This document shows, piece by piece, positions 4,796 to 5,046 of a DNA stretch of 5,046 nucleotides. Location of the stretch: positions 1 to 5,046 of the forward strand of contig JADFGI010000244.1 of the NCBI GenBank assembly GCA_022567815.1. Direction: 5' to 3'. The notes under the pieces are model-generated. The model did no database searches, was not told where the DNA came from, and saw nothing but the letters and a program-made list of their open reading frames with translations. A program made the position numbers and the translations under genes. This DNA comes from Nitrospinota bacterium. GTDB lineage: Bacteria > Nitrospinota > Nitrospinia > Nitrospinales > VA-1. The stretch's first letter is position 1; each line of letters starts with the position of its first letter.

Positions 4796-4903
4796 TTAAG
4801 GGGATCTCAAAAAATTCAATCTAGGCTATGGGCCAGCCACCATAAGAGTAAGGGGTTGGCGATTGCAAAGGCCAGAAATATTAATTTTTAGAGATCCTCT
4901 TAA
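4796..4903. mobile_element. MITE-like 108-bp element with 21-bp terminal inverted repeats
   Basis: The left end (4796-4816, beginning TTAAGGGGATCTC) and right end (4883-4903, ending GAGATCCTCTTAA) are reverse complements at 19 of 21 positions. The two differences are at the sixth and fourteenth bases; the first would be a G-U pair in RNA. The 66-bp interior has no coding frame but holds GCCAGCC/GGTTGGC-type arms that could fold. Size, AT-rich ends and absence of a gene fit a miniature inverted-repeat element; both ends terminate in TTAA, but no separate target duplication is evident. A structured RNA is the alternative reading. Confidence 0.5.
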
Positions 4904-5020
4904 GTTTCTGCTAATCGATGCCCTAACGGAGCGCGTTTAATCGGAAGTTGCAGGGAATGAAAAATAACTTTTGTTCGGCGGCTGGATTTTTGTGGATGGG
5001 ATGAAGAAACGAAAAAGGAG

Positions 5021-5035
5021 CCAGCGTGACGCTCC
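5021..5035. repeat. Palindromic repeat related to 229-243
   Basis: CCAGCGTGACGCTCC shares 13 of 15 bases with the palindrome at 229-243; the centre base and one edge base differ. Two alternative stems are possible: AGCGT/ACGCT (5023-5027 with 5029-5033) or GGAGC/GCTCC (5017-5021 with 5031-5035). It may continue past the window edge. Confidence 0.4.
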
Positions 5036-5046
5036 AGCCTAGGGGC

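Larger units (their letters stand above)
4504..5046. other. 543-bp stretch without a supported gene
   Basis: This stretch is dominated by inverted repeats (4547-4567, 4607-4618, 4670-4692, 4796-4903, 5021-5035). One plus-strand frame is open from 4522 to 4764 for about 80 codons but has no ATG. Its only plausible start is TTG 4597, behind a GGGAG. It runs straight through the GC-rich hairpin, giving an Arg-rich segment unlike a normal protein. I treat it as non-coding or decayed. Confidence 0.4.

Overview
The window looks like bacterial chromosome of moderate GC, in the mid-40s percent by eye. The organism is probably Gram-negative: one product carries a clear Sec-type signal peptide, one upstream region has a close match to a sigma-54 (-24/-12) promoter, and the largest gene is a serine-palmitoyltransferase-like alpha-oxoamine synthase of a type seen in sphingolipid-making and other Gram-negative groups. 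I cannot name the genus. Coding density is low: about half of the window is non-coding, and that DNA is rich in inverted repeats.

Layout. All five supported genes lie on the minus strand, so they are listed here in transcription order, right to left. (1) A 62-aa orphan protein (4194-4382) has a strong ribosome binding site, a plausible sigma-70 promoter and a large inverted repeat just upstream. (2) A secreted or periplasmic ankyrin-repeat protein (2914-3606) sits behind a sigma-54-like promoter and a palindromic leader. (3) Two small proteins follow, probably co-transcribed. The first has 95 aa, with a coiled coil and a Cys/His-rich tail (2288-2575). The second has 59 aa and is almost entirely coiled coil (2042-2221). 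The 66-bp gap between them holds competing palindromes. (4) A PLP-dependent alpha-oxoamine synthase (323-1654) is followed about 250 bp later by a candidate intrinsic terminator (31-75).

The gaps hold distinct elements. There is a 26-bp dyad and a 20-bp tandem repeat with a possible insertion-sequence remnant (2649-2800). A 54-bp hairpin lies at 4445-4498, a GC-rich hairpin at 4670-4692, and a MITE-like 108-bp element with 21-bp terminal inverted repeats at 4796-4903. Related short palindromes occur near both ends of the window (229-243 and 5021-5035).

The window contains no recognisable tRNA, rRNA, CRISPR array or intact transposase. No shared pathway links the five genes. The best candidate for something undescribed is the pair of small coiled-coil proteins with its switch-like intercistronic RNA. 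The sigma-54-linked ankyrin gene comes second.
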